Shown here: piece by piece, positions 24,777 through 34,181 of the stretch
Layout of the letters: every line of letters begins with the position of its first letter
How positions within the stretch are numbered: position 1 is the first letter of the stretch
Assembly: GCF_000420025.1 (NCBI RefSeq)
Contig: NZ_ATUD01000006.1
Coordinates: forward strand, 62,001 to 126,000
Source: Patulibacter americanus DSM 16676
GTDB lineage: Bacteria > Actinomycetota > Thermoleophilia > Solirubrobacterales > Solirubrobacteraceae
Direction: 5' to 3'
Length of the DNA stretch: 64,000 nucleotides
Translations under genes and position numbers: made by a program
Notes under the pieces: model-generated
Told to the model about the DNA's origin: nothing
Seen by the model: the letters and a program-made list of their open reading frames with translations, nothing else
The model's database searches: none

Positions 24777-26732
24777 TCAGCGCGTGCGGTCGGTCGCCGG
24801 CCGCGGCCGCGCGCCGTCCGGGCCGCGTCGCGGCCGGGGCGGCGCCGTGCGCTCGCGGCGGCGTCGTTCGCGCAGCGGGGGCGCCGGGGCGGGCAGGTCG
24901 CCGAGTAGGTCGTCCCCGTCGTCGAACAGGTCGTCCCGGTCGTCGAACCCGTCGTCCCGGTCGGCCCCGTCGTCGTCCGGATCGGCCGGCCCGCCCTTCG
25001 GGCCGTCGTCGGGCGGCGTCGCCTCGTCCGCCGCGCCGCGCCGCCGGGGCCACGGACGCCGGCCCGCGAACGGGTTGGGCAGCGGGGGCACGAGGGCCAG
25101 CGCCGTGGCGATGGCCGCACCGGCGATCAGGCTCGTGAGCAGCAGGTTCAGCGGCGCGATGTGGCCGCCGGCGACCAGCAGCACGAGCCACCACGGCATC
25201 TGGACCAGGGTGACGTCGAGCGTGGAGGCCACGGTCACGAGCGCCGCGAAGGGCAGCGCCGCGCCGAGCAGCCCCAGGCCCACGCGGTGCAGCGGCTGCA
25301 CCCCGGGCAGGGGCGCCACCGACGCGGGCCACGCCACGAGGGCGGGCAGGAGCAGCACGGCGGCGAGCGGGTTGATCACCACGAGCACCAGGACGGGCAG
25401 GAGCACGATGAGGAAGACGCCGAACGCCACGGCGGGCCGTGTCGGCCGGTGGTGCCCCGTCGCCTCGCGGGTCAGGTAGGGGCGGGCGGCGGCGGTCGTG
25501 CCCGCGAGGATGGCCAGCAGGACCACGACGAGCACGGCGGCGCCGAACCCGGTGCGCACGGCTTCGCCGGCGAACGGGGCCGGCAGCGCCGGCCAGGCCA
25601 GGCCCACCCGCCCGGCGCCCACCGCGATCAGCCCCGCGATCAGCGGGCCCGCGGCGCACCCCACCGCCCACGTGGCGCCGGCGACGAGGTGGACCCCCTC
25701 GCGGTGCACCGCGAGGCCGAGCACGAGCGCGCCCACGGCCAGGGGCACGAGCAGCGTCAGCAGCAGGACCCGCAGCGCCCAGGAGGGCACCTCCTGCCCG
25801 GCCACGACGAGCCCGGTCTGCTGCGGCCCGACGCTCCGCCCGACCTCGTCCACGGCCAGCAGGCTGCGCAGCGCGCTGCGCCCGAAGGCCCGCAGGCGGC
25901 CCGGGTCGACGACGGCGTCGGCGGCCGGCGGGGTGGCGCCGCCCGCACCGAGCAGCACGGCCGGGATCCCGCCCTGGTTCAGCTCGGCCTGCTCGCCGAC
26001 CGACGCGGGCAGCCCGCGCCGCACGAGCTGCTTCCACACGCCCTCGGAGTCGCGGGGGCGCAGGCCCTCCGCGCGCAGCGCCTCCTCGACCGTACGCGTC
26101 AGGCGCAGCGGCGCGGCGCGCGTGGCGTTGGACCACGGGACCACCATGGGCTGCCGGTCCGGCCCGCCGGAGAGGTCGCCGAGGACGATCGCCGCCGCGA
26201 CCGGGGCCCGCAGCGTCCGCGCCAGGCGGGTGGCCCCGGACAGGCCGCCGCCCGAGGCGCCGTCCGTCGAGACGAAGCGGACGGTGTGCCGGAACCGGCT
26301 CTGCCCGGTGGCCCGTGCGAGGCCCACGAGGCCCGCGGTCGCGCTCGCCTCGGCCGCACTGCCGCGCCCGATCGCGTCGCGGTGGGCGATCACGAGCAGC
26401 TCGGGTCCGGGCTGCCCGGGGAGCACCGCCGTGACGTTGCGCAGCGTGCGGCGGCCGTCCGGGGTGTCGGCCTCGAACTCGTCCGTGGTGACCGCCGCGG
26501 TCGGGAGCGCGCGGCGCAGCTCGGCGGCGACGGCCACCGCGGCGGACGCGTCCCCCGGCGAGCCGGCGGTGCGCTCCGGGAAGTCCCGGGCGATGGCGCG
26601 CGCCATCGTCGTGGCGGCCACCCCGTCGAAGGCCTCGGCCGGCAGGTCGGCCTGCAGCGGGGTCGGGAGCCCGCGCAGCGAGAACGCCGCGACCAGTGCC
26701 GCCAGCAGCAGCACACCGATGCCGATCCGCAT
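24777..26732 (-). CDS. Polytopic membrane protein with degenerate M28 peptidase-like domain
   Basis: About 651 residues. A signal-anchor helix is followed by a domain (about residues 40-310) laid out like M28 aminopeptidases: PERTAGSPGD, LLVIAHRDAIGRGSAAEASATAGLVGLARA, VRFVSTDGASGGGLSGA and a later GGIPAVLLGAGG. In active M28 enzymes these positions read H-x-D, then D-N-A-S-G, then E-E-x-G-x-x-G-S; here the first His/Asp is present but the bridging Asp and the Glu pair are not, so catalysis is doubtful. Eight or so helices follow (about 330-570), then a cytoplasmic tail with an acidic run (DDDGADRDDGFDDRDDLFDD) and a final Arg/Pro-rich stretch. ATG 26732 is preferred over 26831, which would touch the divergent response regulator gene. 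Function unknown. Confidence 0.72.
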   Translation of the reverse strand: MRIGIGVLLLAALVAAFSLRGLPTPLQADLPAEAFDGVAATTMARAIARDFPERTAGSPGDASAAVAVAAELRRALPTAAVTTDEFEADTPDGRRTLRNVTAVLPGQPGPELLVIAHRDAIGRGSAAEASATAGLVGLARATGQSRFRHTVRFVSTDGASGGGLSGATRLARTLRAPVAAAIVLGDLSGGPDRQPMVVPWSNATRAAPLRLTRTVEEALRAEGLRPRDSEGVWKQLVRRGLPASVGEQAELNQGGIPAVLLGAGGATPPAADAVVDPGRLRAFGRSALRSLLAVDEVGRSVGPQQTGLVVAGQEVPSWALRVLLLTLLVPLAVGALVLGLAVHREGVHLVAGATWAVGCAAGPLIAGLIAVGAGRVGLAWPALPAPFAGEAVRTGFGAAVLVVVLLAILAGTTAAARPYLTREATGHHRPTRPAVAFGVFLIVLLPVLVLVVINPLAAVLLLPALVAWPASVAPLPGVQPLHRVGLGLLGAALPFAALVTVASTLDVTLVQMPWWLVLLVAGGHIAPLNLLLTSLIAGAAIATALALVPPLPNPFAGRRPWPRRRGAADEATPPDDGPKGGPADPDDDGADRDDGFDDRDDLFDDGDDLLGDLPAPAPPLRERRRRERTAPPRPRRGPDGARPRPATDRTR

Positions 26733-26836
26733 GGGCAAGGACCGCCAGCGTACCGGCGGACTACCCTGTGGATGCTCCGGTCCCCGCCGGGGCGACGCAC
26801 CGTCGCCGGAATCACCCCCCGGGGTACCCACCGACC

Positions 26837-27547
26837 ATGACCGCCGCCGCCTCCGCCCGCATCCTCGTCGTCGACGACGAGGAGTCGATCCGGACGCTCC
26901 TCGCCTTCCCGTTGCGCCGCGACGGCCACGAGGTCGTGACGGCCGCCGACGGCGCCGAGGCGCTCGAGCAGTTCGACCGCACGAAGCCCGACCTCGTGCT
27001 GCTCGACGTGATGCTGCCCGGCGTCGACGGCTTCGAGATCTGCCGCCAGCTCCGCGGGCGCTCGACGGTCCCGATCATCATGCTCTCCGCCCGCGGCGAG
27101 GAGGGGGACCGCGTCACCGGGCTCGAGGCCGGGGCCGACGACTACGTCACGAAGCCGTTCTCGGTCCGCGAGCTCCGCAGCCGCGTGAAGGCCGCGCTCC
27201 GCCGCGCCGCGATGCCGGCCGCCGTGACGGCTGAGACCCCGCCGGTCCAGATCGGCGAGATCGTCATCGACCCCGACCGCCGGCGCGTCACCGTGGGCGG
27301 TGACGAGGTCGAGCTGACGAACCTCGAGTTCGAGCTGCTGACGACCCTGGCCTACGCGCCCGGCCGGGTCTTCACCCGCGACATGCTGCTCGAGCGCGCC
27401 TGGGGCGGCTCGGCCTACCGCGAGCGCCGCACGGTCGACGTGCACGTGCTGCACCTGCGGGAGAAGATCGAGCGGGACCCGAAGAACCCGGAGTACGTGA
27501 TCACCGTGCGCGGCCTGGGCTACCGCTTCCGCGACGCGGACGACTGA
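26837..27547 (+). CDS. OmpR/PhoB-family response regulator
   Basis: A 236-residue DNA-binding regulator. The receiver domain (about residues 8-120) has the acidic pair DD at 13-14, phospho-acceptor Asp 57 in LVLLDVMLPG, and Lys in YVTKPFS. The winged-helix output domain (about 140-232) has ELTNLEFELLTTLAYAPGRVFTRDMLLERAWGG and RTVDVHVLHLREKIERDPKNPEYVITVRGLGYRF. It is the first gene of a three-gene operon with the cognate kinase (4 nt downstream) and an HtrA lipoprotein. This order matches mycobacterial mprA-mprB-pepD, which responds to envelope stress. A TACCCT box about 70 nt upstream (26763-26768) could be its -10 element. Confidence 0.95.
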   Translation: MTAAASARILVVDDEESIRTLLAFPLRRDGHEVVTAADGAEALEQFDRTKPDLVLLDVMLPGVDGFEICRQLRGRSTVPIIMLSARGEEGDRVTGLEAGADDYVTKPFSVRELRSRVKAALRRAAMPAAVTAETPPVQIGEIVIDPDRRRVTVGGDEVELTNLEFELLTTLAYAPGRVFTRDMLLERAWGGSAYRERRTVDVHVLHLREKIERDPKNPEYVITVRGLGYRFRDADD

Positions 27548-27551
27548 CCCG

Positions 27552-28951
27552 ATGCGGGGCCGGCTGCGGTGGTCCCTCCGGCGCCGGCTCGTCGCCGCGT
27601 TCGTCGCCGTGACGCTCGTGTCCATCGTCGCGATCGCGCTCGAGGTCGTGCCCACGCTGGAGTCGTCGCTCGCGCAGGGGCGGCTCGGGGCGCTGGCCCG
27701 CGACACGGGCGCCGCGGTCGACGCGGCTGACGCGCGGGGCGACCGCGGCCTGGTCGCCGCGGTGGCCGCCCGCACCGGCGCGGCGGCCACCCTGCTGGTG
27801 CCCGACGCCCGACGCGGCGGCGCGCTGGCGCCGCGACGCCCGGTGACCGACAGCGGCATGGCGCCCCCCGAGCTCGGCGCCGACGCCCGGCGTCTGGCCG
27901 ACCTGGCGCGCTCCGCCCGCCGCACGACGCGGGCGACGGAGGGTGACGGGAGCGACCTGCGCGCAGTCGTCGCCGTCCCCGTGCCGCGCACGGGGGCCGC
28001 GGCGGGCCGGCGGGGCGTGGTCGTGGTGGAGGAGCGGCTGGACGACGTGGCGCGCACTGTCAGCCTCGTCCGCCGCCGGGTCGTGCTCGGCGGGCTGCTC
28101 GGGATCCTCGTGGCCGCGATCACCGGCACGGTCTTCGCCGTCGGCCTCTCCACGCGCCTGCGTCGGCTGGAGCAGGGCTCGCGCGACGTCGCCGCGGGCC
28201 GCTTCGCCACCCGGTTCGAGGTCGACGCCCGGGAGGACGAGCTGGGCTCGCTCGCCCGCTCCCTCGACACGATGCAGCGCCAGCTCCGCGAGCTGGACTC
28301 GAGCCGCAAGCGGTTCATCGCGACCGCCTCGCACGAGCTGCGCACCCCGCTGCAATCCCTCTCGGGGTTCGTCGAGCTGCTGCGCGACGAGGAGCTCGAC
28401 GAGGAGGAGCGGGAGCAGTTCCTGGAGCAGCTCGCCGTCCAGGTCGAGCGGCTCACGCGGCTGACGTTCGACCTGCTCGACCTCTCGCGCCTCGAGGCCG
28501 GCGGCGTCGAGCTACGGCCGGAGGACACCGACCTGCAGGAGCTGGCGCAGCGCGTGGCGGCGGAGTTCCGCCCCGTCGTCGAGCGCCAGGGCCGGGCGCT
28601 GCGGGTGCGGCTCGTCGGCTCGTCCGTCCAGCAGTGGTGCGACCCCGACCGGGTGGCGCAGATCGTGCGCGTCCTGGTGGACAATGCGCTGAAGCACTCC
28701 AACTCGGACGACGCGGTGGAGATCCGCGTGGCCCGCAGCGGGGGAGCCGCACGGATCGCGGTCACCGACCACGGGCCGGGCATCGCCCCCGAGGAGCTGC
28801 CACACCTGTTCGAGCCCTTCCACGGCACCGGCGACGGGTCCGGGGCGGGACTGGGACTGGCGATCGCCCGCGAGCTCGCGCACCGGATGCGCGGGTCGCT
28901 CACGGTCGATGCACGGCCCGGTACGACCACGTTCACCCTGGAGCTCCCCGC

Positions 28952-28955
<4 letters not shown>
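27552..28955 (+). CDS. Sensor histidine kinase, HAMP type
   Basis: A 467-residue membrane kinase. First helix (LVAAFVAVTLVSIVAIALEVV), external sensor domain of about 150 residues, second helix (VVLGGLLGILVAAITGTVFAVGL), HAMP (LSTRLRRLEQGSRDVAAGRFATRFEV), HisKA with phospho-accepting His in ATASHELRTPLQSL (about residue 259), and HATPase with N-box VLVDNALKHSN, G1 VTDHGPGIAPEELPHLFEPF and G2 GAGLGLAIARELA. It starts 4 nt after the response regulator stop and overlaps the next gene (ATGA), so it is translationally coupled at both ends. Its sensor domain is Ala/Arg-rich, without a recognised fold. Confidence 0.95.
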
Positions 28956-30157
<1,202 letters not shown>

Positions 30158-30224
30158 GCCCCGGCCGGCCACCCGACCGGGCCTTCGGACACGCCCTGGC
30201 TACCAGGACCCCGGGGGCCGCCGG

Positions 30225-30230
30225 TACTGT
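30225..30230 (+). promoter_or_regulatory. -10 box of the trehalose-6-phosphate synthase gene
   Basis: TACTGT preceded by GG, ending 10 nt before ATG 30241. The leader would be only 2-4 nt. Confidence 0.45.
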
Positions 30231-30240
30231 GCCGGGTGAG

Positions 30241-31719
30241 ATGCCGGATCCCCCGCAGAAGCCGCTCGTCCTCGTCAGCAACCGCGGTCCGGTCACCTAC
30301 GACCAGGACGGCACGATCAACCGCGGGACGGGCGGGCTCGTCACCGCGCTGACCGGCCTGGCGACCCACCGCGAGGTCACGTGGATCGCCAACGCCATGG
30401 GCCGCGGCGACGCCGACCGGGCGCGGAAGGCCGAGGGCAAGGCCTTCACCGTCCAATCGCCCGTCGGCGGCGACTACGACGTGCGGCTGGTGGTGTCGGA
30501 CGAGCGGGCCTACGAGGGCTTCTACTCGATCATCTCCAACCCGATGCTGTGGTTCATCCAGCACAACCTGTGGGACCTGTCCAACGCGCCGGACATCCGC
30601 ACCCACGAGGTCGAGGCGTACGACTACGGCTACAAGCTGGTCAACGAGGACCTGTCCCACGCGGTGGCGGAGGAGATCGACGGGATCGAGGACCCCGTCG
30701 TGATGATCCACGACTACCACCTGTACCTGCTGCCGGAGATGATCCGCAAGCGGCGGCCCGACGTCTTCCTGCACCACTTCGTCCACATCCCGTGGTCGCA
30801 GTCGGACTCCTGGCGCGTGCTGCCGGGCCGGATCCGCAACGAGATCTTCCGCGGCATCCTCGCCAACGACATCATCGGGTTCCACACCCGCAGCTACCGC
30901 CGGAACTTCCTGCAGTGCTGCGAGGACCTGCTCGAGCTCGAGGTCGACCACAAGCAGGGCGTCGTGCGCATCGACGACCGCGAGGTCTGGGTCCGCGCCT
31001 ACCCGCTGCCGATCGACGCCGCCGCCACGCGCACCGTCTCGCGCCGCGTCCGCGTGCGCCAGTTCGAGGACGAGCTGCTGCGCCGCCGCCGCGACTTCAT
31101 GATTCTGCGCGTCGACCGCGCGGACCTGTCGAAGAACGTTCTCCGCGGCTTCTCCGCGTTCGACCTCTTCCTGGAGCAGCACCCCGAGTTCAACGAGCGC
31201 GTCACGTTCGTGGCGCAGCTCATGCCGTCCCGGACCGACGTCCCGGAGTACCGCGAGTACCTCGAGCGGATCGAGGCCCTCGTCGCGGTCGTCAACCACC
31301 GCCACGGCACGCCGGACTGGATGCCGATCCAGCTCAAGCTGCGCGACGACCTGGAGGAGGCCATGGCCTCCTACCGCCACTACGACGTCCACATCGTCAA
31401 CGCGATGTTCGACGGCATGAACCTGGTGGCGAAGGAGGGGCCGATCGTCAACGAGCGCGACGGCGTCTCCATCCTCTCCGAGAACACGGGCGCCCACGAG
31501 GAGCTCGGCGAGTTCGCGCTCACGGTCAACCCGTTCGACGTGCAGGAGCTGGCGAACATGATCCACCGCGCCCTCACGATGAGCGGCACGGAGCGCAAGC
31601 GCCGCGCGGACGGCCTGCGCGAGATCGTGACCCGCCGCAACCCGGGCGACTGGATCGACGACCAGCTCGCCGACATCCGCCGCAAGGCCGCGGGCGCCGC
31701 GGCGCACGACGAGGTCTAG
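30241..31719 (+). CDS. otsA: Trehalose-6-phosphate synthase (GT20)
   Basis: A 492-residue glycosyltransferase family 20 enzyme that makes trehalose 6-phosphate from a nucleotide-glucose donor and glucose 6-phosphate. Hallmarks: LVLVSNRGPVTYD at the start, GTGGLVTALTGLATHR, MIHDYHLYLLPEMIRKRRPD, HHFVHIPWSQSDSWRVLPGRIRNEI, IIGFHTRSYRRNFLQCC, DRADLSKNVLRG, FDGMNLVAKEGPIVNERDGV and SILSENTGAHEEL. The last three are the donor and Glu-rich active-site region. No phosphatase (otsB) lies next to it. It follows the HtrA gene with an 83-nt gap and its own -10 box. A close relative making glucosylglycerol phosphate cannot be excluded. A hairpin terminator follows. Confidence 0.9.
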   Translation: MPDPPQKPLVLVSNRGPVTYDQDGTINRGTGGLVTALTGLATHREVTWIANAMGRGDADRARKAEGKAFTVQSPVGGDYDVRLVVSDERAYEGFYSIISNPMLWFIQHNLWDLSNAPDIRTHEVEAYDYGYKLVNEDLSHAVAEEIDGIEDPVVMIHDYHLYLLPEMIRKRRPDVFLHHFVHIPWSQSDSWRVLPGRIRNEIFRGILANDIIGFHTRSYRRNFLQCCEDLLELEVDHKQGVVRIDDREVWVRAYPLPIDAAATRTVSRRVRVRQFEDELLRRRRDFMILRVDRADLSKNVLRGFSAFDLFLEQHPEFNERVTFVAQLMPSRTDVPEYREYLERIEALVAVVNHRHGTPDWMPIQLKLRDDLEEAMASYRHYDVHIVNAMFDGMNLVAKEGPIVNERDGVSILSENTGAHEELGEFALTVNPFDVQELANMIHRALTMSGTERKRRADGLREIVTRRNPGDWIDDQLADIRRKAAGAAAHDEV

Positions 31720-31723
31720 CGGG

Positions 31724-31739
31724 CGCCCCTCCGGGGGCG
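31724..31739 (+). terminator. Short GC hairpin after otsA
   Basis: CGCCCC (31724-31729) pairs with GGGGCG (31734-31739), loop of 4, starting 4 nt past the stop. Confidence 0.45.
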
Positions 31740-31804
31740 TGGCCTCCCCGGGCGCAGTGGTCCCGGGCGTGGCCTCGCCGAGGCCCGCCCGCGGGGGCCG
31801 CGCC

Positions 31805-32527
31805 TCACGGGCCGAACTCGGCAGCGGCGCTGCCGCCCCCACCGCTCGGCCGGCGAGGGGCGGGGGCGGGACTCCCGCCGCCGGGCGTGGCCGCGGCGGC
31901 CGGGGCCGGCCGCGGCGCGGGAGCAGGCACGGGAGCCGGAGCCGGAGCGGGGGCGGGCGTCGGCCGCACGGTCGGCGCGGGGCGGCCGGCCGGGCGGGAC
32001 GACGTCGGAGCCGCCTCCGGGGTCCTGCGCCGGACGGTGCGGCGGCGCGGGGCACGGCGCTCGCGGGCTCGGGCCTCACGGCGGCGGGCGGACCGGGCCC
32101 GAGCCCGCCGTGCCTCGGCGACTCGCGCCTTCCGCGCGGCGGCTCGCGTGTCCCGCGCCTTCCGCCCGGCGGCTCGGGCCTTCTGCTGGGCGGCTCGTCC
32201 CGCGGCGTCGACGTCGTCGGTCACGGGGGAGCGATCGGCCCCGGTCGTCACCCCCGCGGTCGCGTCCTCCGCGGTGGGGTCGACCCCACCGGCGGCGCCG
32301 TCCTCGGCACCGTCCCGCGTGCCGGGATCCGCCGGCGCCGCGCGCGCTGCGGATCCGTCCGGAGACACGGCCTGCACCGACCCGTCGGGCACCGCGGGCG
32401 GGGCGCCGCCGAGGCGCGGTCCGGCCGCCACGAGGACGACGGCGACGAGCACGGCGGCGAGCGTGCCGACGTTGCCCCACCGGACCCGGCGGAGGACGCT
32501 CGACGGAGAGGGGGCCTGGTGCGGCAT
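31805..32527 (-). CDS. Pro/Ala/Arg-rich single-pass membrane protein, unknown
   Basis: About 240 residues, not recognised. A short N-terminus (MPHQAPSPSSVLRRVRWGN) is followed by one clear helix (VGTLAAVLVAVVLVAAGP), an acidic/Gly-rich stretch, an Ala/Arg-rich region (about 120-185; AAQQKARAAGRKARDTRAAARKARVAEARRARARSARRREARARERRAP) that may be helical, and a Pro/Ala-rich end with (PAPA)n and GGGG. ATG 32527 was chosen to place the helix at the N-terminus; in-frame ATG 32623 would add a tail into the rpsF promoter region. The low-complexity, cationic exported part could bind wall polymers or nucleic acid, but this is inference. It is divergent from rpsF. Confidence 0.6.
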   Translation of the reverse strand: MPHQAPSPSSVLRRVRWGNVGTLAAVLVAVVLVAAGPRLGGAPPAVPDGSVQAVSPDGSAARAAPADPGTRDGAEDGAAGGVDPTAEDATAGVTTGADRSPVTDDVDAAGRAAQQKARAAGRKARDTRAAARKARVAEARRARARSARRREARARERRAPRRRTVRRRTPEAAPTSSRPAGRPAPTVRPTPAPAPAPAPVPAPAPRPAPAAAATPGGGSPAPAPRRPSGGGGSAAAEFGP

Positions 32528-32634
32528 GCTGTGGGGACCCGCCGCGGGGGCGCCGTTCGCCCCCCCGCGACCCGGCCCGGCACCGTCGCCCGACCTGCAC
32601 ATCGGTCGGACGACCCGCTGCACGGGCCCTCTGC

Positions 32635-32640
32635 TACTGT
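32635..32640 (+). promoter_or_regulatory. -10 box of rpsF
   Basis: TACTGT, 30 nt before ATG 32671, giving a leader of about 23 nt. Confidence 0.4.
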
Positions 32641-32670
32641 CGACCGTCGCTTCACAAGCGCAACTTTCTT

Positions 32671-33051
32671 ATGGCCGCTCCCGCTCCTTCTTACGACCTC
32701 GTCCTCCTCCTCCACGCGACTGCCGACGAGCAGACGCGGCAGAAGGTCGGCGCTGATGTCGACAAGCTGATCCAGGACGACGGCACTCTCCTCGAGGCGC
32801 GTGAGTGGGGCGTTCGCCAGCTGGCGTACCCCATCAACGACGAGGCGACCGCCGAGTACCGCGTGTTCCGCTTCCAGGGCCCGGCGACGCTCCTCAACGA
32901 GATCGACCGCCAGCTCAAGATCAACGACACGGTGATGCGCCACCGCATCATCAAGCTTGAGCGCAACCCCGTCGACCTCCCGGACCTCCGCGAGATCGAC
33001 GAGCAGGCCGCCGCCGCCGGGGCCGCCGTGGCCGCCGCCGAGGCGAGCTGA
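32671..33051 (+). CDS. rpsF: 30S ribosomal protein S6
   Basis: A 126-residue S6 protein, part of the 30S platform, where it normally pairs with S18. The core is YDLVLLLHATADEQTRQKVGADVDKLI, EAREWGVRQLAYPINDEATAEYRVFRFQGPATLLNEIDRQLKINDTVMRHRIIKLE. A short Ala-rich acidic tail ends the protein. ATG 32671. Two hairpins follow the stop (33068-33087 and 33096-33118), so it is probably transcribed separately from ssb, unlike the usual rpsF-ssb-rpsR-rplI operon. Confidence 0.97.
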   Translation: MAAPAPSYDLVLLLHATADEQTRQKVGADVDKLIQDDGTLLEAREWGVRQLAYPINDEATAEYRVFRFQGPATLLNEIDRQLKINDTVMRHRIIKLERNPVDLPDLREIDEQAAAAGAAVAAAEAS

Positions 33052-33067
33052 GCCTCCCCTCCTTCCC

Positions 33068-33087
33068 GCGCCGGCGACCGCCGGCGC
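33068..33087 (+). terminator. First hairpin downstream of rpsF
   Basis: GCGCCGGC (33068-33075) pairs perfectly with GCCGGCGC (33080-33087) around GACC. Confidence 0.5.
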
Positions 33088-33095
33088 AGCGCACG

Positions 33096-33118
33096 CGAGC
33101 CGCCCACCGGGCGGCTCG
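33096..33118 (+). terminator. Rho-independent-like terminator downstream of rpsF
   Basis: A perfect 10-bp stem (33096-33105 with 33109-33118), 3-nt loop, followed by TTCGCGTTCT, the most T-rich run seen after any stem here. It separates rpsF from ssb. Confidence 0.65.
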
Positions 33119-33148
33119 TTCGCGTTCTGGCCGCAATACGGCACCTTC

Positions 33149-33162
33149 GGGGGCGCGCCCCC
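33149..33162. repeat. 14-bp perfect palindrome in the rpsF-ssb gap
   Basis: GGGGGCGCGCCCCC has no loop, so it is more like a protein-binding site than an RNA hairpin. It lies about 160 nt before the ssb start; meaning unknown. Confidence 0.35.
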
Positions 33163-33320
33163 GCGTCCGTCTTCCGCGCGTGGAATGCTGCGTCTCCCGC
33201 GGCACGCCGCCGGTCTGCGCCATGGCGGCGCCGATCCCGTGCCGAGACAGCGTCCGGGGCCGTGCGTGCCCAGCACGGCCGCTACGTTCGGCCGACGTAC
33301 ACCCCGAGAAAGAGAACCGC

Positions 33321-33938
33321 ATGCCCATCAACCGCGTCACGATCGTCGGGAACCTGACCCGCGACCCCGAGCTGCGCGGCCTGCCGTCGGGCGGGTCGGT
33401 CTGCTCCCTCCGCGTCGCCGTCAACGAGCGCCGCAAGGACGCCTCCGGCCAGTGGTCGGACGCCCCGAACTTCTTCAACGTCACGATCTTCGGCAACTCG
33501 GCCGACAACGCGGCGAAGTTCCTGACGAAGGGTCGCCAGGTCGCCGTGGACGGCCGCCTGCGGTGGCGCGAGTACCAGGACCGCGACGGCAACAAGCGCG
33601 AGGCGATCGAGATCGTCGCGCAGGAGGTCCAGTTCATCGGCGGCCGCGAAGGCGGCGGCGGTGGCGGCCAGGGTGGCGGCTACGGCGGCCAGCAGGGCGG
33701 CGGAGGCGACGACTGGGGCGGCAACGGTGGCGGCGGCCAGCAGGGCGGCGGTGGCGGCGGGTTCAACGGCCCCGGCACGGCCTACCCCGTCGACCAGGGC
33801 GACTTCGGCGGCCCGAGCAGCCCGCCCCCGAACCAGGGCGGCGGCCAGCAGGGCGGCGGCGACAGCTGGGGCAATCAGCCCCCGCAGGGCGCGCCGACGC
33901 CGACGCCGGCGCCGGCTGACGACGACATCCCCTTCTAG
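33321..33938 (+). CDS. ssb: Single-stranded DNA-binding protein
   Basis: A 205-residue SSB. The OB-fold domain (about residues 1-112) shows INRVTIVGNLTRDPELRGLPSG, SVCSLRVAVNERRKD, FFNVTIFGNSADNAAKFLTKGRQVAVDGRLRWREYQD and IEIVAQEVQFIG. A Gly/Gln-rich linker of about 85 residues follows, ending in the conserved acidic tip DDDIPF, which recruits repair and replication partners. ATG 33321 has a purine-rich site (GAGAAAGAG). A TACGTT box about 35 nt upstream (33282-33287) could be its promoter. The low-complexity linker is rich in GGGGG/QQGGG units that may vary in length. Confidence 0.96.
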   Translation: MPINRVTIVGNLTRDPELRGLPSGGSVCSLRVAVNERRKDASGQWSDAPNFFNVTIFGNSADNAAKFLTKGRQVAVDGRLRWREYQDRDGNKREAIEIVAQEVQFIGGREGGGGGGQGGGYGGQQGGGGDDWGGNGGGGQQGGGGGGFNGPGTAYPVDQGDFGGPSSPPPNQGGGQQGGGDSWGNQPPQGAPTPTPAPADDDIPF

Positions 33939-33946
33939 CGGGTACC

Positions 33947-34057
33947 CCTGAGGCGCACGGGGGCGCGTCGCATCTCGGCACGCGCTTCGCGCGGCAGTAC
34001 TCGCGTACAGCTCTCGCTCCGCCCGCACCGACCTGCTCGGCCCCCGTGCACCTCAGG
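33947..34057. repeat. Long-range inverted repeat enclosing small hairpins, ssb-rplI gap
   Basis: Two 18-nt arms (33947-33964 and 34040-34057) are reverse complements with one mismatch that would be a G-U pair in RNA. The 75 nt between contain further short stems (around GCACGCGC/GCGCG at 33975-33993 and GTAC/GTAC near 33996-34007). The whole could fold as one branched RNA. It lies 8 nt past the ssb stop, in the place where rpsR usually sits. None of the three forward frames encodes an S18-like protein. Confidence 0.55.
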
Positions 34058-34131
34058 AGCACCCGCACCGATGTCCACCACCGCGCCGCCCCGGCCTGCG
34101 GGGACGTGGCATCCTTTCCTGTCCTGCTGAG

Positions 34132-34154
34132 GGGCGTGGCGCCGTGCCACGCCC
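34132..34154 (+). promoter_or_regulatory. Hairpin in the rplI leader
   Basis: GGGCGTGGC (34132-34140) pairs with GCCACGCCC (34146-34154), loop of 5, ending 27 nt before the rplI ATG. It could be a terminator of ssb read-through or part of an L9-gene leader control; there is no T-tract. Confidence 0.45.
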
Positions 34155-34181
34155 GGCACGACAGAATCGAATCTGATCCGC

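Noticed and set aside
33939..34181. A hidden rpsR in the ssb-rplI gap
   Set aside because: All three forward frames were read. One stops after three codons; the other two lack any S18 pattern and are Pro/Ala/Arg-rich.
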